In this document: positions 43,654 to 56,079 of the stretch, piece after piece | How the letters are laid out: each line of letters begins with the position of its first letter | Numbering within the stretch: position 1 is the stretch's first letter | Assembly: GCA_031841125.1 (NCBI GenBank) | Contig: CM063113.1 | Coordinates: forward strand, 15,583,312-15,647,311 | DNA: 64,000 nt | From: Acanthococcus lagerstroemiae | Lineage: Eukaryota; Arthropoda; Insecta; Hemiptera; Eriococcidae | Direction: 5' to 3' | Notes under the pieces: generated by a model | What the model was told of the DNA's origin: nothing | Databases searched by the model: none | The model's input: only the letters and a program-made list of their open reading frames with translations | Translations under genes and position numbers: made by a program

Positions 43654-45330
43654 GCAGGAATATTAGGGTTGTGTGCTATCGTAATGAGAAGTTTGGCAGT
43701 GAGTTGCATTCGGCGGCATGAGAGAAGAGGAATTCTAGCATCGGCGCATATACTCGAAGCTGGGCTAGTGCGAAAGGCGCCAATGGCGATACGTCGACCC
43801 GCATTTTGAACAGCATCAAGACGCTTTAAGTATGAGGGAAGGGCAAGTCCTCGGTGATCCATAATCCATATGATAGATTGGATCAGAGTCTGGTATATCT
43901 GAATGAGTAGTCCTCTGTTACATCCTTTGGAAGGATGTGAAAGGCACTTCAGAACATTGAGAGAGCGCATACATTTGGCTTTCGTGTGTTTTATATGCGG
44001 TAACCAGGAGAAGCGTGCGTTAAGGTAGAGGCGGAAAAATTTAACTGAATTGGAACGAGGAATCGATTGTGAGTTGAGTAGGAGAGGTGGAACGTAAGAT
44101 TATTTGTTCGATGCTGGAACATCATGAATCCTGTTTTGCTTGGTGATGTACGGAATCCGTGTCTAGAGGACCATGTTTCGATTAGTTTTATGTTTTTTTG
44201 GAGTAGTCTGTGAGCACGTTATGGTGGATGCTGAAGTCATCGGCAAATAGTATTTGTGTGAGAGGGAAACGAACCTGGAGAGTGATATCATTAATAGCAA
44301 TCAAAAACTAGGTTATTCTGAGGACTGAGCGTTGCGGGATTCCATCGACGAGCGGTCAGGGGCAGGAAAGATGTCCTCCCACACGTACTCTAATGAAAAG
44401 GTTTTGTAGGAAGGTTTGTAAGATTAGAGGAAGGTGTCCGCGTAAACCGTATTTATGAAGCCGAGAACAGTTGTGATATCTCCATACTCTATCGAAGGCC
44501 TTTTCCATATCGAAGAATACTGAGAACAGATGATTTCTGGTTGAAAATGTTTGGCAAATTTAAGCTTGCAGATCAGCTAAGGCCATGAGTGTTGATTGAG
44601 ATTTTCAAAAGCCGTACTGTGACGCCGAAAGTCTATTGTTAGATTCCAGGTACCAGACTAGCTTTTTCTTAATGATTTTTTCAAACGTTTTGCCGAGGAT
44701 GCTAATAAGTGAGATGGGATGATATGACTTGGATAGAGAGGCGTCTGAGGAGGGTTTTAGGATTGGTAAGACGACTGCTGCTTTTCAGTTAGGTAGGTAG
44801 GAAGCTGATTGTAGTATTTCGTTAAATAACGATGTTAAGTGAAAGATGGTATTAGAGTGGAGATGCTTGAGCATGGCTGGTACGATACGATCGGGGCCAT
44901 GGGCGGAGTTTTTAAAAAATTGATGGATGGCGGCTGTGACTTTCGCTTCTATGATGGATTGGTTGTAAGGTAGATCCTGACTATTGGTGGAAAAGTCGAG
45001 CTGGTTTGCTTCTGCTTGTTTTTTGTAGGTTAGGAATTGAGGGTCATGAGCTGAATCGGAGGATGCTACTGCGTAGTGATTGTCCAAGGCTTCAGAGATA
45101 TCAGATGGGTTGGAAATGACTTGGTGATTGACGGTCAAGAACGGGATGTTGAAACTCTTTTTCGTCCCTGTTATCCGTTGAATGTTACTCTACATGGTGG
45201 AACAGGAAACAGGATTGGATCGATGAGTTAAAAAATATTTCTCACAGAAAAGTCGTTCCGCTATAATGGCCTGCAGAGGCTGTAATGTTGTTGACAGGCG
45301 CAAAATCATAGAGATTTCAAACTAAGCGCA
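43654..45330 (-). pseudogene. I-type LINE reverse transcriptase part
   Basis: Minus strand, 5' to 3': linker (MTVNHQVISNPSDISEALDN ... AHGPDRIVPAMLKHL), RT fingers (HPISLISILGKTFEKIIKKK), FFDMEKAFDRVWR with the first catalytic Asp, IPQRSVL in place of PQGSVL, LFADDFSIHH with the catalytic Asp pair, then thumb and connection text (QNAGRRIAIGAFRTSPASS). Several stops and frameshifts. The 5' endonuclease and gag are missing. It is interrupted at its 3' side by the Polinton-like element and resumes at 40348. Confidence 0.85.
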
Positions 45331-45975
45331 CATCTTCGTGAAGGTGTGAGTCAAAAGTGCTAACTGAGATTCCAAGAGCTCACGTGGAAGGAAGGAGAAT
45401 GGCAAAGATCGGAAAGGGAACCTCGAAAGAACATAGTGAAGAAAGGAGAATGCAAGAATGAATTAGGGAAGAAATGGATAGTAAAGAAGGAATAAAGAAA
45501 AAGGAAGTGTTTTGAGGTCTGGGAGGAGCGGGGGGGGGGGGTAAACAATCGGAGACTTTATGAGCCTTGAATAGTCTGGAAAAAATTTGGAGAGTTTTCA
45601 GAATTCTCAGTCGGGTCTGGAGGAGCGTTAATAGTTTAAAACAAGTCTGGAAGTGTCTTAGACAAGTCTGAAATAGTGTTAAGGAGTTTGAAACAAATGT
45701 AGAGAGCTGGAGGAGTCATAAAGAGTCTTCATTAAATTTGAAAAAATTTCAAATAATCTTGAAGGGCTCTAGATAAGTCTGGAAAAGTCTTAGTGAATTA
45801 AGAAAGGCAGCAGGAGTCTGATAGATCCCTTTTGGACAGGTGGTCCAGCGGATCGTGTATCAGGCGCCATTACTTATATCGTTTACTTTTCATCAGTGAT
45901 TTTCGTTGTCAGTCAGAGGCGTGGTGTCCTTGAAGACTCCAGTAATTCCGAGCCACTTCGAAAGTGTAACATAAC
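45331..45975. other. GA-rich and AGTCTGGAA-type repeat sequence
   Basis: 45360-45540 is purine-rich on + with a G10 run (45531-45540). 45550-45830 has degenerate AGTCTGGAAAAGTCTTA-like repeats related to the 32.1-33.1 kb field. No gene. Confidence 0.4.
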
Positions 45976-46125
45976 ACTGTGGTGGTGTGGTGGGACGTAT
46001 GACGATGTACGCATGCCAAAGTGGCCCCTATGACACGGCACCCCCGGCCACAGGAACTACCCTTTCGAGCATCGCGTCAGTGACTGGAGGGAATATAATG
46101 GTGTGGTGGGACGTATGTGGTATAG
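45976..46125 (+). repeat. Repeat A fragment
   Basis: GGTGTGGTGGGACGTATGAC ... CTACCCTTTCGAGCATCGCG, then a second start (GGTGTGGTGGGACGTATG at 46099) that soon diverges: two partial copies in a row. Confidence 0.75.
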
Positions 46126-46489
46126 AGAGACTCCTGTGTTCCTGAACCACTGTTCACTCTCCAAACATCGGGAATGCTATGTCAGATTGTTTTTTGACAT
46201 GGATATGTCTATTGGCTCGTCTTCCATCTTATTTCTGACCGACATGGGCTATTTTTATACGTCGATTCCGAATTTGACCATTGAATTTAAATACATTCTT
46301 TTTTCCCAGATAATCTCTCAGCACAAAAGACATAAGGTTCATTTTTCACTTTTGATGTCATGGGAAAAATTTAGTATTTCTAGATGTATGTTTTGTGATA
46401 ATTCTGAATCTGATCTCTCAATTTTGATAAAGCATTTTTAATTCTGAATTTTTATTAGTATTATCTAATTTTCTTAAGGAATGTTCTTG
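46126..46489. other. Unassigned; weak ORF
   Basis: A + strand frame of 112 codons (46103-46441) starts inside Repeat A sequence and is not recognisable; probably chance. Confidence 0.2.
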
Positions 46490-46735
46490 AGGCTGTAAAA
46501 TTGACCAATTTTTCAGAAAAAGGGGGCGTGCCATCTAGGAGGCCGGAATTTTCGAGGTGGCGTGACAGCCATTTTTGGACCCACCTCTTCAGTATCTTGG
46601 AGAACGCGCATAACATTGAAATGGGTCTGAAGTTGCCAGTGTCTGTGTTGTCTCCTCCTCTACGGAGGGGGATAATTTTGCGGTCTTTTATACGTCTGCG
46701 TAGACTCCATTCTTCAGGCTCAGGTTACATACGCG
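46490..46735 (-). pseudogene. LINE reverse transcriptase fragment (fingers)
   Basis: The minus strand reads KIIPLRRGGDNTDTGNFRPI followed by SMLCAFSKILKRWVQKWLSR. This is the RT N-terminal block (PL.K.GD..D..N.RPIS.L...SKI.E). Only about 70 codons remain. Confidence 0.75.
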
Positions 46736-46779
46736 GAGGAGTGGGCCAGAAATCAAAGGAAAAAATTTCTTCTTGATCC

Positions 46780-48120
46780 TTGCGAGCAAATTTACGTCTT
46801 AATTCGTCGCACTTTGCCATCGCTGCGAGTGAATAAGGATCGCCTTAAATGACGGTATGGAACCACTTTTCGCCTTTGGCTCGAATAAATAAGTCGGCGG
46901 TCCGAGCGCCCACGTGGCGTTAACCGCGCGCAAACACGAAATCTCGCGCCGCTCCGAAAGCTAAATTAAATAGAACCGTATCCAGCTTACCGATACTGTC
47001 AACCTAATCCGGTACGGCGGCGGCGGTGGCCAGACATACTGGCTATCACGCTATCCAAATCTCGGCTTCGGTCTTCGGCGTGAAATCGGCGTCCGCCCCT
47101 CCGCGTCATCGAAAGCGGACAGCATTCCCCGTACGGTGTACGATACAAAAAATAAATAAAATAAAATAAAATAAAAATACCCGCTTAGAAACTGAGCGAA
47201 GACTCAGGCAGCCACGAACCGTCCTGTCGTGATCACGCGATAGGCTTATCGAGCGCTAATTAGAAGCCGCGCGCGGGTAAATTAAATCAAAAAATATAAT
47301 TTTCATTCCCGTCACGCAGCGCCGCGCCGGAAGACGAGCCGCGCGCGGGCACACCGGGCGCTGGCCCCGCGCCGTCGCTCGGCTCATTGGTATTCGATAA
47401 CCGACGTAATTAAGGAATCCGTACGAGACGAGCGTCGGCGTTTCTCTCGCGGCCGACGCGTCGACGCGCCCGACTCGCCGCGCGTCCCGTCCCGTCCGAG
47501 GCTTTCGCGGCCTCGGCGGCGATTTTTCGAAGATTGCGGCCGCGACGAGGACCTCCGCCGGGGTGCCGACGTCGCGACGACGGATTCGGGCCGCGCCGAG
47601 ATGATCGGCCGTCGGTTGCGAGGTACCCACGTATCGACACACGTCGCCGTTGCCGATGATTTATACGCCCCCGCCCCTGCCCACCGCGTACTGCCCTTGC
47701 TCAGTATTTACCTTGTAATTTAGTAAAATTTCATTTCCTTTTTCGCGCATTTGGCGCGTGATTTACGAGGCGGCGAGGCGGAGACGCGTAAGCGGGTCGG
47801 TTCGTACACCGTACAGGTTGGAAAATATTTTACGGTCGCGCGCGTCAAGATTTCCCTTCTGCGTTTTCGCGCAGCAATTTTCTTCCATTGTTTTGGCCGT
47901 TTATTGTTTCCGGTGTTATTATGGCGCGCGGCTGAACACTTTAATGTGTTTTATGCGTTTTCTTCGACAGGCTTTTATTTAAAACCACCCTTCGACGCGT
48001 CGCGACGCGTGCCCCACCCGACTGTATTCACGTCGAAAGGTATCGATAAGGTGGTCTGTATTGTTTCGGCGTTCGACGGCTCGATTGAGTCGCTTAATTT
48101 TCAATAATTACCGGCGTTCG
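46780..48120. other. CpG-rich unique block
   Basis: Strikingly CpG-dense between 46,890 and 48,060 (peak 47,300-47,620) compared with its AT-rich neighbours. Open frames occur on both strands, as expected from GC content, but none has a recognisable domain or supported start. A CpG-island-like promoter or 5' exon region of a host gene is possible. Confidence 0.4.
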
Positions 48121-48509
48121 AGGCGGGCGGCCTGCGAATGGAGCTGTCTGTTGAGGCTCGATGCGTTTCACCGAAGTACAGAGTGCTTCCGTGTTGAGTT
48201 TGTGTCCAGTCAGTGTAACCCAAAGAAGGCATCATCTTGAAGAAAATCTTACAAAACTGATTATTGACAGAAATGTTCAGGTCACAGCTGAAAAGTCCCA
48301 CCTCCGACCTACATAGTGTTCGAGTAAACATACGTGCTAATCTCATCGTCTCTCTTATCTTCTATCGTGTTTCGTGTCTGTGCATGTGCGTCGCAAGCAG
48401 TGAAGTGCTGGTGCGTTGGCAGCTGAACATTTGACACTTATCGAGTTAATTCTCATAAACATCACCAACTGCGGCTGGAGAGGGGTCCTCTCCTCCTCCC
48501 TCTGAGGTT

Positions 48510-49760
48510 ATGGGCTCCACTGATGAAAGGGATCAGCAGCAGTTGATTACCGAAATGCAAAAGAAAATCGATGATCGAGATAAAACTATTGCGATCCTTC
48601 GACTCGAGTTGCAAAAGCTGAAGAGCAGTCAAAACACTGAATCGTCTCTTTCAACCCACCAAAAGAAGAAACCAAAGTCGATACCCAGTAAAAATGTAAC
48701 GTCCGGACAGCCTGAGGCCCAGGCAATTCAGACAAATGCAGCTTCTGAACAGCCAGTAGTGAGTGGAACCAAGCGTCAAATATCTGATGTACTCTCATCG
48801 AGTGATAACTCCATGGTTGAAGATGTCGAAAATGAAAACGGTGAAACTTCCAATAAAACCGCAGGTATGCACAAACCTCCGCCTATTATGGTTTATCACG
48901 TAACGGATTTTTCCGAGCTCTCGAAGCTGGTCACTACTAATACTCCGGCTGATCACCCGTCAACGACTAAAACTCTTGCTAATGGCACTGTCAAAGTTCT
49001 AACACACACAGAAACCGAGTATCGTCGAATCATAGGCCTCCTCCGCAATGCCAAGTACGAATATCACTACTTCCAACTGAAAACAGAAAAACCATGCCGG
49101 GTTGTCATACGAGGGCTCAACCCAGCGACAACAGTCCGGGAAATCTCCGAGGAGCTAGCGGTAGCTGGTCATCAGATACATCATGTAGTAAGTATAACAT
49201 ATATTAAAAAAAGAGGCTGATGGGTTAGCTCAAACCATCAAGCTACCACTATTCTTTGTGGACTTGGAACCTCGTCCAAATAACAAACAGGTTATGGATA
49301 CACGCTATTTTGCATTCCAGAAAGTCACAGTAGAGTCTCCCAAACCGCGTACTGAAATACCACAGTGCAAACGATGTCAACGCTATGGCCATACCAAAAA
49401 CTACTGCACCCTCTCGCCGCGATGCGTTAAATGTGGTAACTCTCGTCTTACTGCCCAGTGCACCAAAGATTCGCTCACAGCGCCTTCGTGTGCCAACTGC
49501 GAAGGGCAGCACCCAGCAAGCTGGGGAGACTGTCCGACATACAAAGCACTCTTCCCTTCCTCCAACCAGATGGTGCAGCCAGCTAAGGCTCCAACTTCCA
49601 GACCGTCGGAAGTGCAACGTCTCAGTGCTTTACAGTCAGGCAAGTTGTACAATGCCGTTATACACGGGATCCAGCTCCTGCGGGCGCATCTGCCTCTGCT
49701 GAGCCAGCGCAGACTCCAGGTACCGCGCCACTTATCCATGCCGACACTGTCCCATCTGTA
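48510..49760 (+). pseudogene. Jockey ORF1 (gag-like, CCHC knuckles), frameshifted
   Basis: The ATG at 48510 opens a coiled-coil N-terminus (LITEMQKKIDDRDKTIAILR), a low-complexity middle, then the RRM-like PRE_C2HC region (EYHYFQLKTEKPCRVVIRGL). One extra A in the A7 run at 49206-49212 shifts the frame. Without it the text would read on through ADGLAQTIKLPLFFVDLEP. Three Cys knuckles follow: CKRCQRYGHTKNYC, CVKCGNSRLTAQC and CANCEGQHPASWGDC. It binds element RNA in intact relatives. A second shift lies near 49675. Confidence 0.85.
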
Positions 49761-49784
49761 AAAAGAAATGTAAAGAAATGAAAG

Positions 49785-50740
49785 AAAATTCAAAGCAATT
49801 GAAAAAGAGAAGAGAGACGAGAGAAAGGTAGGAATTCGAAAGATATACGCAATACAGTCAGGGGTGCGTAGATTTTCCCTGTACGAAAATATTAAGTCAG
49901 GATTGTTCGAATGTTCATATTGATGGACTTGACATGAGTGGCTTATGCGCTAAAATTCTACCATATCTACAAATACATTATTTACAGAGAATGGGCGGAT
50001 GGATGGATAGCCGGACGGGAACTGCTCAGGCGAGGTACCTATAACAGAGTTGAAAACCACGTTTGAGTACGGGCACAAAACACTACTGCACCGTAGCTCA
50101 AGACCAATAATATAGCCAAGCATTTAAGCGATCCTATTCTCTGGCCCAGTATCCAACTAGCACCAACATACCAGGGGGTTCATACCTAGCCCGCACGAAT
50201 GCCTATAGGTACCCCGGTAGTGCCGGCCCTGAGGCTGTGCTGCAGTTCAGTATGCTGTCCGGAGACTCGACCGAATGCCCACAGCCGGATCCACATTATC
50301 GCCTGGGTAGGGTAACGTCTAAACCCTGCATAGTGGAGAGCCTGGGGCGTCAACTACGCCCCCGCCGGCGAGAAAGTATTGCGAGGAAGCGTAAATATAA
50401 AAGCAGTTTAAAAAGCCATAACAAAATGTGTACTCAGTGAGCAAAACTCACCTCAAATTGATGTCTCTCACCAACACCACAAAATACGCGACGACACTTT
50501 TAAAATACGGCTTACGCACGAGTCAAATTTCCCGCAACGGACTTTTACCGCAGTCGTTAACTAAATGCCACGAGGCACGAGCCCGCGAACGCGAAGACCT
50601 TGGCACAAGGGATGCGTTCCTCGCCCTCCAGCAGGTTCTCCAGGCAAACCAGTCATGCATACAAGCGGGTGAAAGCGGAGAGAAACGAAGCGACAAGCGC
50701 GTAAGATTCGACCCTATACAGGGTGTATTTATTTAGACAG
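49785..50740. other. Unexplained segment between Jockey ORF1 and ORF2
   Basis: ORF1-like text ends near KRNVKK (49780), and typical ORF1 C-terminal text (MNKILSLLENLSAHLAKLE) resumes at about 50761. Between them are AT-rich text, a GC-rich part with frame MLQFSMLSGDSTECPQPDPH, and a frame MSLTNTTKYATTLLKYGLRT...KRVRFDPIQGVFI. None is recognised. It could be an insertion; no target duplication was identified. Confidence 0.4.
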
Positions 50741-50868
50741 AAATTTACTCTTACACATCCATGAACAAAATACTATCTCTACTAGAAAACCTCTCAGCTC
50801 ATCTTGCAAAACTTGAACATTAGAACCCCGCTCCACACCAGGAAAAGGAAAGCGTCAGAAAAATAAAA

Positions 50869-53376
50869 ATGACCGCTAATCTACGAATTATAACTTGGAA
50901 CGCCAATGAGCTTGTTCGTCGCCAACATGAACTGGAAGTATTTCTCCATACCGAGAAAGTTGATGTGGCCCTGGTTTCAAAAACACACCTCACTTCCTGG
51001 ACCACTTCCTGGACGCACGCACGCATTCGAGGCTACAAAATACTTAGCTGCCCCCACCCCAGCAATCGTTGTCGCGGTGGCGTAACTGTACTACTTCGCG
51101 ACCACATACCTTTCTTTGAAGCTGTCTGCATCCAGCAAGACGCTCTCCAACTACTTGGGGTTACGGTACAATTTCCTCAGCACCCACTCACACTGGCATC
51201 CATCTACTGCCCGCCATGCTATTGACTCCAATGCAACGACTTTACACAGCTCTTCCACCAACTAGGAGCTAGGTTCCTACTGGGTGGTGACTTTAATTCC
51301 AAACACACCTTCTGGGGTTCTCGCCTCATCAATCCCAAAGGACGGGAACTCTCCAAGGCAATAAATGCTGCCCATCTTGAGGTTGCTACATCATGCAGAC
51401 CCACTTACTGGCCAACTGATCCGCACAAGGTACCAGATCTGCTCGACTTCATCGTGCTGCGCGGAATTCCTGCATTGCACGTCTGGGCGGAGAATATCAA
51501 CGACCTGACATCGGACCACGTTCCAGTTCTCCTCTCACTGAACAGCACCATCGTTCAAAAACCAGCTAAACAACAACTCTATAACAAGCTGACCGACTGG
51601 GATCTCTTTCGAACACCTGTTGATAGCCGCTTGAACATCTCTCGACCACGCTCCATACTGGACATTCAGGCAAAAGTGGAGGAACTCACGCAAATCCTGC
51701 AAATGACAGCTCAAGAAGCTACTCCCACGCTACCCACAACCGTGCGCGTCATCTCTTTCCCCGAATAAATTTGGAAGATGGTTGCTCTAAAAAGGAAGGT
51801 ACGCAGTACCTGGCATTGTACATGCCTCCCCAGTGACAAAACTGTTCTCAACAGACTGACTAGAACCCTAACCCGCCGCCTTAGCAAATTTAAAAATCAA
51901 GAATTCCACAGGTTTGTAGCTCAGCTGGACTCGACTGCCAAGGCCGACTACACCATGTGGAAAGCGTGTCGGCGACTCCATTCCCCTCAGGAGCAAACAC
52001 CTCCTCTGCGATCCGCTGCTGGCACCTGGGCACGCAGCGATGCAGAAATTGCTAAAATTTTTGCTGTCCACCTTTGGGAAACGTTCCAGCCGTATGACAT
52101 CCTGTCCCATGAGGGACTCTATTGGCAGCTTCAGCCCCCTTCAGGTGGCACGAGAGATAGACCAGTACGCTAAGAAGAAGAAGGCCCCAGGCAACAATCT
52201 CTTAACAAGCCAGCTGCTACAGGAACTTCCGCGCAAGGCATTGCTCCAGCTCACTGCCATCTTTAATGCAGTTCTCGAATTCCGGTACTTTCCAACCTCT
52301 TGGAAAAAGCTACAGTAATTATGATCTGTAAACCAGACAAGCCTAAAGACTCTCCGTCATCATATTGTCCAATCTCGCTCCTGCCATTTCTAGGGAAACT
52401 CTTCGAAAAACTCCTCCTGCAGAAACTGGAACCTCTACTGGAGCAAAAGAACCTCATCCCATCATACCAGTTTGGCTTCCGACGCAAGCACTCGACAATT
52501 GACCAAGCTCTTGGCGTCCTCCAAAAAGCCAGTGCTGCTCTTGAGGAACGCAGATACTGCTGTGCCGTCTTTCTAGATATAGCCCAGGCTCTCGATAGGG
52601 TCTGGCATAGCGGCCTATTGCATAAGCTCCAATCAGTGCTCCCTTTATCTTACTGCCAACTATTGCAGTCGTATCTCAGCAATAGACAATATCGTGTACA
52701 GGCTGGGACTGCTCAATTGTCCTGGAATCCGGTTCGTGCAGGTGTGCCCCAAGGCAGCGTGCTGGGACCCATCCTATATGTTCTCTACACGGCTGACCTC
52801 CCAGTGGCCGATAACGTCTCAAACCTTATGTTTGCTGATGATACAGCCCTCCTGTCGTCGTCACACAGCCTAGAAAATCGCTACTCAGTCAGTACTGACG
52901 CACCTCGACAAACTCGCTTGCTGGGCAGACAGATGGAAAATCAAGATTAATCCAGCCAAGTCGTCTCACATCAACTTTAAGATGCGTCACTCGGTCGATA
53001 TACATCTTTATGCAGGAGGAGAGCGGATTCCCACAAAGTGGGAAGCGAAATACCTTAGGTTTCACTTCGACCGACATCTCACCTGGACAGCCCATGTTAG
53101 AGCCAAATGCAACCTTCTTCGACGCAAAACCAAAATGTACTATTGACTGCTTAGAAGGCGTTCTCCTCTCTCCTTGGCAAACGAGAGGCTTCTCTACCTG
53201 TCAATCCTAAAACCAATCTGGCTATATGGCATCCAGCTCTGGGGGAAAGCCAGCGCCTTTGATCTTCAGAAGATCCAACAGCGCCAGAATATTTGTAATT
53301 TTTCGTACGCTCAGCAATGCCTGTCGGTTTACCCGCAACGACGACCTTCGTCGGGACCTCATAACTCGCAAAAAGA
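50869..53376 (+). pseudogene. Jockey ORF2: endonuclease and reverse transcriptase
   Basis: The APE-type endonuclease starts at MTANLRIITWNANEL. GGDFNSKH (about 51283) and LTSDHVPVLL (about 51505) carry catalytic residues. In-frame stops lie at 51223 (TGA) and 51766 (TAA), with frameshifts near 52130 and 52290. The RT keeps SSYCPISLLPFLGKLFEKLL, FLDIAQALDRVWH, AGVPQGSVLGP and LMFADDTALL (catalytic pair intact). Another shift near 52880 precedes INPAKSSHINF and the C-terminal RT connection. The C-terminus is truncated. Confidence 0.9.
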
Positions 53377-54990
53377 TTTAAACAACATTTATTTTGGATC
53401 CAACAATTTGTTATAACTTATAAGAATAGTTCTGCGGTTGTTTTGAGTTTCTCGAAAGAAAAGTATTCTTCAGAAAATAACGTGGAATTTGATTTTTTTT
53501 TCTTCTTTTTTCCTATTATTAGCCTGTAATCATGCTAAAAATATTCGCGTACGAATTTTAAATAGTTGACTTGAATATTTTTCGAGTATAAAATTGTTTG
53601 ATTCCATAATTTCGGTCGACGGTCCGTGGGAAACGAGATAGTGATCAGCTTTCCATGTTGTTGCACGTACATCCTCCAGAACCCTGCCTTGGTATTTAGG
53701 GGTGGTGTCCTTGAATACTATTACGTAATTAGAATTGCATAGCTGGTTCGCCGTAAATACGCTTCGATACATTACAGTTTAGTAGGTGAAGCAGTTAGGT
53801 GATTCCCATGTAGATTGTGTTCTGATTTTTCGGCTTTTCGAGTTGGGACCTCTCCTCTGAATGACTGCAGAAAATGTTAATTTTTTTAAAATTAGGAATC
53901 GAACAGTATTCGGAAGAAAAATTTAGCAGATTCAAGCTCTAACGTATAGTTTGCGCATTTGGAGTGTCCATTTTGCAACATTTCTGGGTGGCTTAATTTT
54001 CTCAAGCTGATGATAAATGCAAAAAAAAAAAAAAAAAATTCCCGATTAAAATTGCAGTTCAATCGGATAAGGAGAATACGTGTTAGAAGCTTATAGGGAA
54101 TAACATGGAGTTTTGACTTCTTCTTTTTATCCTGTAATATCGCATATTTGGTTTACAATTTTGAATAGCATATTTCGAGTACAAGATTGTCTCTACGACC
54201 TGGGTTGATAGCCTCAGGTGGCACCTCCAAAATGGGGGGGGTATGAGGGACACTGAAAAATTATATTCATGATGGGAGTTGACTCATAAGTTTCTTGGAA
54301 TGCTGAATTCGATTCTGAGGTTGTTTTCTCGATCTGACCGTGTCCCAATAAGGGGGTTGAGACCGGATCTAAATTTAGGGGAAAATGATTCGGTTTCGAA
54401 TTCAGGATTCGGATCTACGTGCTTGACCATAGCTATAAACATAAAACAGTTTTCTTGTCCCTGAGACAGTATCACTTGGGAACAGAAACAGTCTTGAAGT
54501 CGTTTTAATTCAGAATTAAAAACAATGAACATTATCCGTCGAATCGATATACTGTTTATTAACGCCAGGGGAATGATAATCAGGAATTACATTTCGTTCG
54601 TTTCCAATACAATGTTCTCGGGAGACCGGTGTAGCGCGGCGTGCGAAAAGAACTTCAAATGGCGTGCGGGTGCACACATTTCTAATAAATGAATAAAAAA
54701 AATAAATAAAAATAAAATAAAGACGACATTTTGGGCCAGCAGTTGCGGTTAGACAAAGTATTTTAATTGAAATTTTTCTTAATTATAAAATTAATTTTAA
54801 TGTTTCTTATTAATTTTTTCGATGAAATTTTAATTTGATAAAATATTTAACAAAAAATAGAAACGATTTTGCTTTATGAAAAAGACTGCAATCGAAAATG
54901 TATACTGGACGAATCAGAAGGAAAGACTAGCAAAAACGTTGAGGAAATTGAAATCATTGAATACGAAACTTTTGAAAATAAACTAATAGA
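53377..54990. other. Unassigned AT-rich sequence
   Basis: No gene supported. 53420-53630 and 54080-54200 look distantly alike (CTGTAAT, ATATTTTTCGAGTA / ATATTTCGAGTAC), perhaps an old duplication. Poly-A at 54022-54038 and an AT-rich microsatellite-like run at 54680-54720. Confidence 0.3.
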
Positions 54991-55320
54991 AAAAGACTTC
55001 ACAATACAAAATAAAATTTAAAAATCCAGAAATAGATAAGAATGTAAATGGTGTTCTAGAACAAATAGAAAAAATCAGAATTGAAAGTACCAAAATTAGA
55101 AAAATTAATTTCCAAAATCCACGGTGAAATGACAAATTGGAGGAATATAAAAGAACTATATTTCAGAATAGACCTCAGAGGATTAAAGTTGGAGTATACC
55201 TATTCGACGCTAGAGCGCTTCTACAATTTGCACAGTCCCAGTCAGAGGCATTCAAAAACTTTATGGATAACGGCTTTGATAACAGTTTGTATGTTTGTGT
55301 CCAATGTTGGAAAAGATTCG
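54991..55320 (+). pseudogene. Possible BEL/Pao-type gag scrap
   Basis: KVPKLEKLISKIHGEMTNW resembles the opening K-PKLELPKF-GD---W of BEL/Pao gag proteins, followed in shifted frames by unrecognised text (VGVYLFDARALLQFAQSQSE). Short and uncertain; it could be chance. Confidence 0.25.
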
Positions 55321-55945
55321 AATAAAAAAAAAATTGATTCGAATCCGCTTCTGGGAATTGGATTTGTATCAGTGATTCAAATCCAGTGGACGACCCGGAT
55401 TCGTAAAATTTATTCGAATCTTTTTCGTGGATTCGTCGGAATTTTTCTGTTAGCCGTATCAGGCGCTGAAGTCACCTAATATGGCCATCCGTTTTGGTCT
55501 CTTTTCTTTTTCTTTTTTTTTACGAAAAAAAGTTCAAAAAACGTAATAAAAGCTACAAAATTCCTTCTGGCCTACTCAGTTGAAACATTAAATTTAATTT
55601 CTTTGGAAACTACATTGCTGGAAGTACGTTCACTATGATTACATCGAATAAGATCCAGTTTTTGGAGTATTTGGTTTTTCTGAAGAAAAAAGTTGTCAAC
55701 GATTGCTGAGTGAGTAAAATAGGTATCGTTTCTTTTGATTTTGATTTTGTAACAGCTAAAAAAGATTCCATAATTCCTAGATTCGATGATTCGTAGATTC
55801 GAATCCACGAGTCCACTTCAATTATTCGAATCCGATTCGAATCACAGTGAACGTAAATCATTCTCAAATCATATTCGAATCCAAAAAAAAGAAGTGATTC
55901 GTGGATTCGGATTCGAATCCAATTTTAGTTTTTAGTGGATTCGTT
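55318..55945. repeat. Foldback rich in GATTCGAATC palindromes
   Basis: The left part (55325-55440) and right part (55740-55945) are both built of GATTCGAATCC and GTGGATTCG words. AAAATTGATTCGAATCCGCT on the left is the approximate complement of GGATTCGAATCCAATTTTAG on the right. The middle is AT-rich spacer. Confidence 0.6.
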
Positions 55946-56079
55946 GTCAATCTTGTTTGTGTCACAGGTCGTGCTATATGTTTCTTCTTATCATTGTATG
56001 TAGTACGATTGTAATTTCGCACATTGAAAATGCCTAGCCGGTGTATAATAATCATCTACATCTCTTTAATCTCTTTAAT

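Larger units (their letters stand above)
48300..53376 (+). mobile_element. Jockey-type LINE, nearly full length, broken
   Basis: Gag-like ORF1 (48510-49760) and an EN-RT ORF2 (50869-53376) on one strand. The 5' boundary is approximate. The RT end is truncated after RNDDLRRDLITRKKI with no clear poly(A). A segment of about 0.95 kb sits between the ORFs. It is the least decayed LINE here, since long stretches remain in frame. Confidence 0.85.

Noticed and set aside
47256..47642. Arg/Ala-rich minus ORF in the CpG block
   Set aside because: Composition-driven, no domain, and neighbouring frames are open as well.
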